DNA from: Dehalococcoidia bacterium
Lineage (GTDB): Bacteria; Chloroflexota; Dehalococcoidia; Dehalococcoidales; BS750m-G39
DNA: 6,961 bases
Direction of reading: 5' to 3'
NCBI GenBank assembly: GCA_030616265.1
Contig: JAUWXS010000029.1
Coordinates: forward strand, 1-6,961
The notes under the pieces are model-generated. The model did not search any database. It was not told where the DNA came from and saw only the letters and a list, made by a program, of their open reading frames with translations. Positions within the stretch are counted from its first letter, which is position 1. The number at the start of each line of letters is the position of its first letter. Position numbers and translations under genes: made by a program. Below, piece by piece: positions 5,933 to 6,961 of the stretch.

Positions 5933-5959
5933 AAGCTTGAAGGGGCGTCAGCCCCTTCA
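5933..5959 (-). repeat. hairpin repeat sharing its core with the 1578-1601 hairpin
   Basis: A perfect 9-bp stem (5938-5946 with 5951-5959) closes a 4-base loop. On the minus strand the core GGGGC-TGAC-GCCCC followed by TTCAAGCTT aligns with GGAGC-TGAC-GCTCC-TTTCAAGTTT at 1578-1601. The loop and the downstream TTCAAG are the same, and one stem pair is changed on both sides. It lies between the nrdJ terminator and the ade-like promoter. It is not itself followed by a T-run on either strand. Confidence 0.6.
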
Positions 5960-5960
5960 G

Positions 5961-6003
5961 AAAAAATCCCCCCTTCCCTTCACAAATATTCAAGGGAAGG
6001 GGG
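5961..6003 (-). terminator. intrinsic terminator of nrdJ
   Basis: Minus-strand bases 6003-5992 pair perfectly with 5980-5969 (12 bp, G/C-rich base) around an 11-nt loop. Two bases later come six T (5966-5961). The hairpin begins about 33 nt after the nrdJ stop codon. This is a classic rho-independent terminator reading leftwards. Reading rightwards there is no T-run. Confidence 0.85.
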
Positions 6004-6035
6004 TCAGGGGGATAGGTTTCAAAATCCTGATATTT

Positions 6036-6961
6036 CTAGCACTTGGTATACCCGCAGGAGGGGCATATGTAACACCCTTCCTGATAGACGAGCAGGTTGC
6101 CGCAGTCAGGGCACTGCCCGGCCAGGTTCTTGACGGCATCTACACCGTGACCACTCTCCTCACCCTTTAAAGCAACATCAAGATTCTTAACCGTGTCTAC
6201 CCCATGACCACTATCAGCGCCGATGTGCTTTTCCAGCACGCTGGCGATGGCATCGGCGCAGGAGAGTATTGACTTGCCCTCCTCCCAGGCGATGGAGGGG
6301 CAGCGTATGCCCTTTAGCTGCTTCACCACCGAGGCGACATCTATCCCGGAACGAAGCGCCAGCGTGATCAGGCGGCAGGTGGCTTCAAGCTGGGCGGAGG
6401 CACAGCCGCCCGATTTGCCCAGGGTGGCGAAGACCTCAAAAATACCCTTGCTATCATAAGCCACCGTGATATAAAGAGAACCGCAGCCGGTGTTAACCTT
6501 GGTAATCGTCCCCTTGGTTTCGGTGGGTCTTTTCCTCGGCGTAAGCCCCACATCCTCAGCCTTCTTCTCCCGTCCCGTGGTCAGTACCTGGGCGTCGCGG
6601 CTCCGGTCGCGGTAGATGGTTATCCCTTTCAGCCCCTCATCATAAGCCATCTTATAGACGTTAGCGATGTCCTCCCTGGTCGCCTCCTGGGGGAAGTTGA
6701 CCGTCTTGGAAACAGCGTTGTCGGTGGACTTCTGGAAGGCGGCCTGCATCTTGACATGCCACTCGGGGGTTATCTCGTGGGCGGTGACGAATAGCCGCTT
6801 GATTTTGTCGGGGATTGCCTCCATATCGTGGAGTTTAGCCCCCTCCGCCAGTTGCTTCATCAGCTCGTCGGAGTAGAAGCCCTCGCCCCTGGCCACTTTC
6901 TCAAACTGGGGGTTCACCTCAACCAGCTGGGCGCCGTCCAGGATATTGCGGGTATAGCTCA
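6036..6961 (-). CDS. nrdJ: class II (adenosylcobalamin-dependent) ribonucleotide reductase, C-terminal part
   Basis: The frame enters from the right edge with SYTRNILDGAQLVEVNPQFE and gives 307 residues before TAG at 6038-6036. The 5' part lies outside the window. The GTG at 6917 is an internal Val codon, not a start. Numbering from that Val as 1, the late catalytic-barrel region of NrdJ is clear: FVTAHEITPEWHVKMQAAFQ (43-62), DNAVSKTVN (66-74) and GITIYRDRSRDAQVL (98-112). A TSCPD domain follows (TGCGSLYITVAYD 143-155, GGCASAQLEATCRLITLALRSG 170-191, LKGIRCPS 201-208). The tail has a duplicated 11-residue segment and a zinc-ribbon-like end with C269, C272, C285, C288, plus C282 and the final C293. 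The enzyme makes deoxyribonucleotides using cobalamin, independent of oxygen. Tail cysteines in this group are thought to relay electrons to the active site or bind zinc. A good terminator follows. Confidence 0.93.
   Translation of the reverse strand, partial: SYTRNILDGAQLVEVNPQFEKVARGEGFYSDELMKQLAEGAKLHDMEAIPDKIKRLFVTAHEITPEWHVKMQAAFQKSTDNAVSKTVNFPQEATREDIANVYKMAYDEGLKGITIYRDRSRDAQVLTTGREKKAEDVGLTPRKRPTETKGTITKVNTGCGSLYITVAYDSKGIFEVFATLGKSGGCASAQLEATCRLITLALRSGIDVASVVKQLKGIRCPSIAWEEGKSILSCADAIASVLEKHIGADSGHGVDTVKNLDVALKGEESGHGVDAVKNLAGQCPDCGNLLVYQEGCYICPSCGYTKC
6123..6212 (-). repeat. in-frame duplication in the NrdJ tail
   Basis: SGHGVDTVKNL (6212-6180) and SGHGVDAVKNL (6155-6123) lie 19 codons apart, with DVALKGEE between them. 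Ten of 11 residues are identical, while 25 of 33 bases match. Seven of the eight base changes are silent. The copies lie between the TSCPD domain and the zinc-ribbon-like end. Confidence 0.85.

Noticed and set aside
6036..6917. Complete gene starting at GTG 6917
   Set aside because: The frame continues without a stop to the window edge with conserved NrdJ residues (RNILDGAQLVE), so the GTG is internal.

Overview
This is ordinary chromosomal sequence from a moderately GC-rich bacterium. It holds five complete protein genes, the last 307 codons of a sixth, and two short intergenic regions rich in palindromes. The gene set is bS21, YqeY, a cobalamin-type ribonucleotide reductase, an adenine-deaminase-like amidohydrolase, a TIGR03960-like radical SAM protein and a COG2509-type flavoprotein. 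It suggests an anaerobic bacterium. Dehalococcoidia-like Chloroflexota is my best guess, but that is an inference from gene flavour and not from a marker. I see no tRNA, rRNA, CRISPR array, transposase, phage gene or obvious defence or biosynthetic system.

Left part, + strand: 48-1439 encodes a FAD-dependent oxidoreductase. A 432-bp gene-poor stretch follows (1440-1871). It contains a quasi-palindromic element built of three hairpins (1525-1647), a G-tract array with one-base loops (1719-1733) and a near-consensus sigma-70-type promoter (1789-1817). The promoter drives a compact rpsU-yqeY pair (bS21, then a GatB/YqeY-domain protein). A strong Shine-Dalgarno fixes the GTG start of rpsU.

Middle part, - strand: an adenine-deaminase-like gene (5863 to 4118) and a radical SAM gene (4114 to 2519) form a tight two-gene unit with 3 nt between them. 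It has its own promoter, whose predicted start lies at or next to the ATG, so the mRNA may be leaderless. The radical SAM gene converges on yqeY and overlaps it by 9 bp.

Right part, - strand: the C-terminal part of a class II ribonucleotide reductase (nrdJ) enters from the right edge and ends at 6036. An intrinsic terminator follows, then a second hairpin. The core of that hairpin also occurs, on the opposite strand, in the centre of the 1525-1647 element.

The points most worth a second look are: the altered catalytic positions in the adenine-deaminase-like protein; a duplicated SGHGVD(T/A)VKNL segment in the NrdJ tail that is kept mainly by synonymous change; the short-loop G-quadruplex motif upstream of rpsU; and the dispersed hairpin with a compensatory stem change. 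I found no convincing new multi-gene system.
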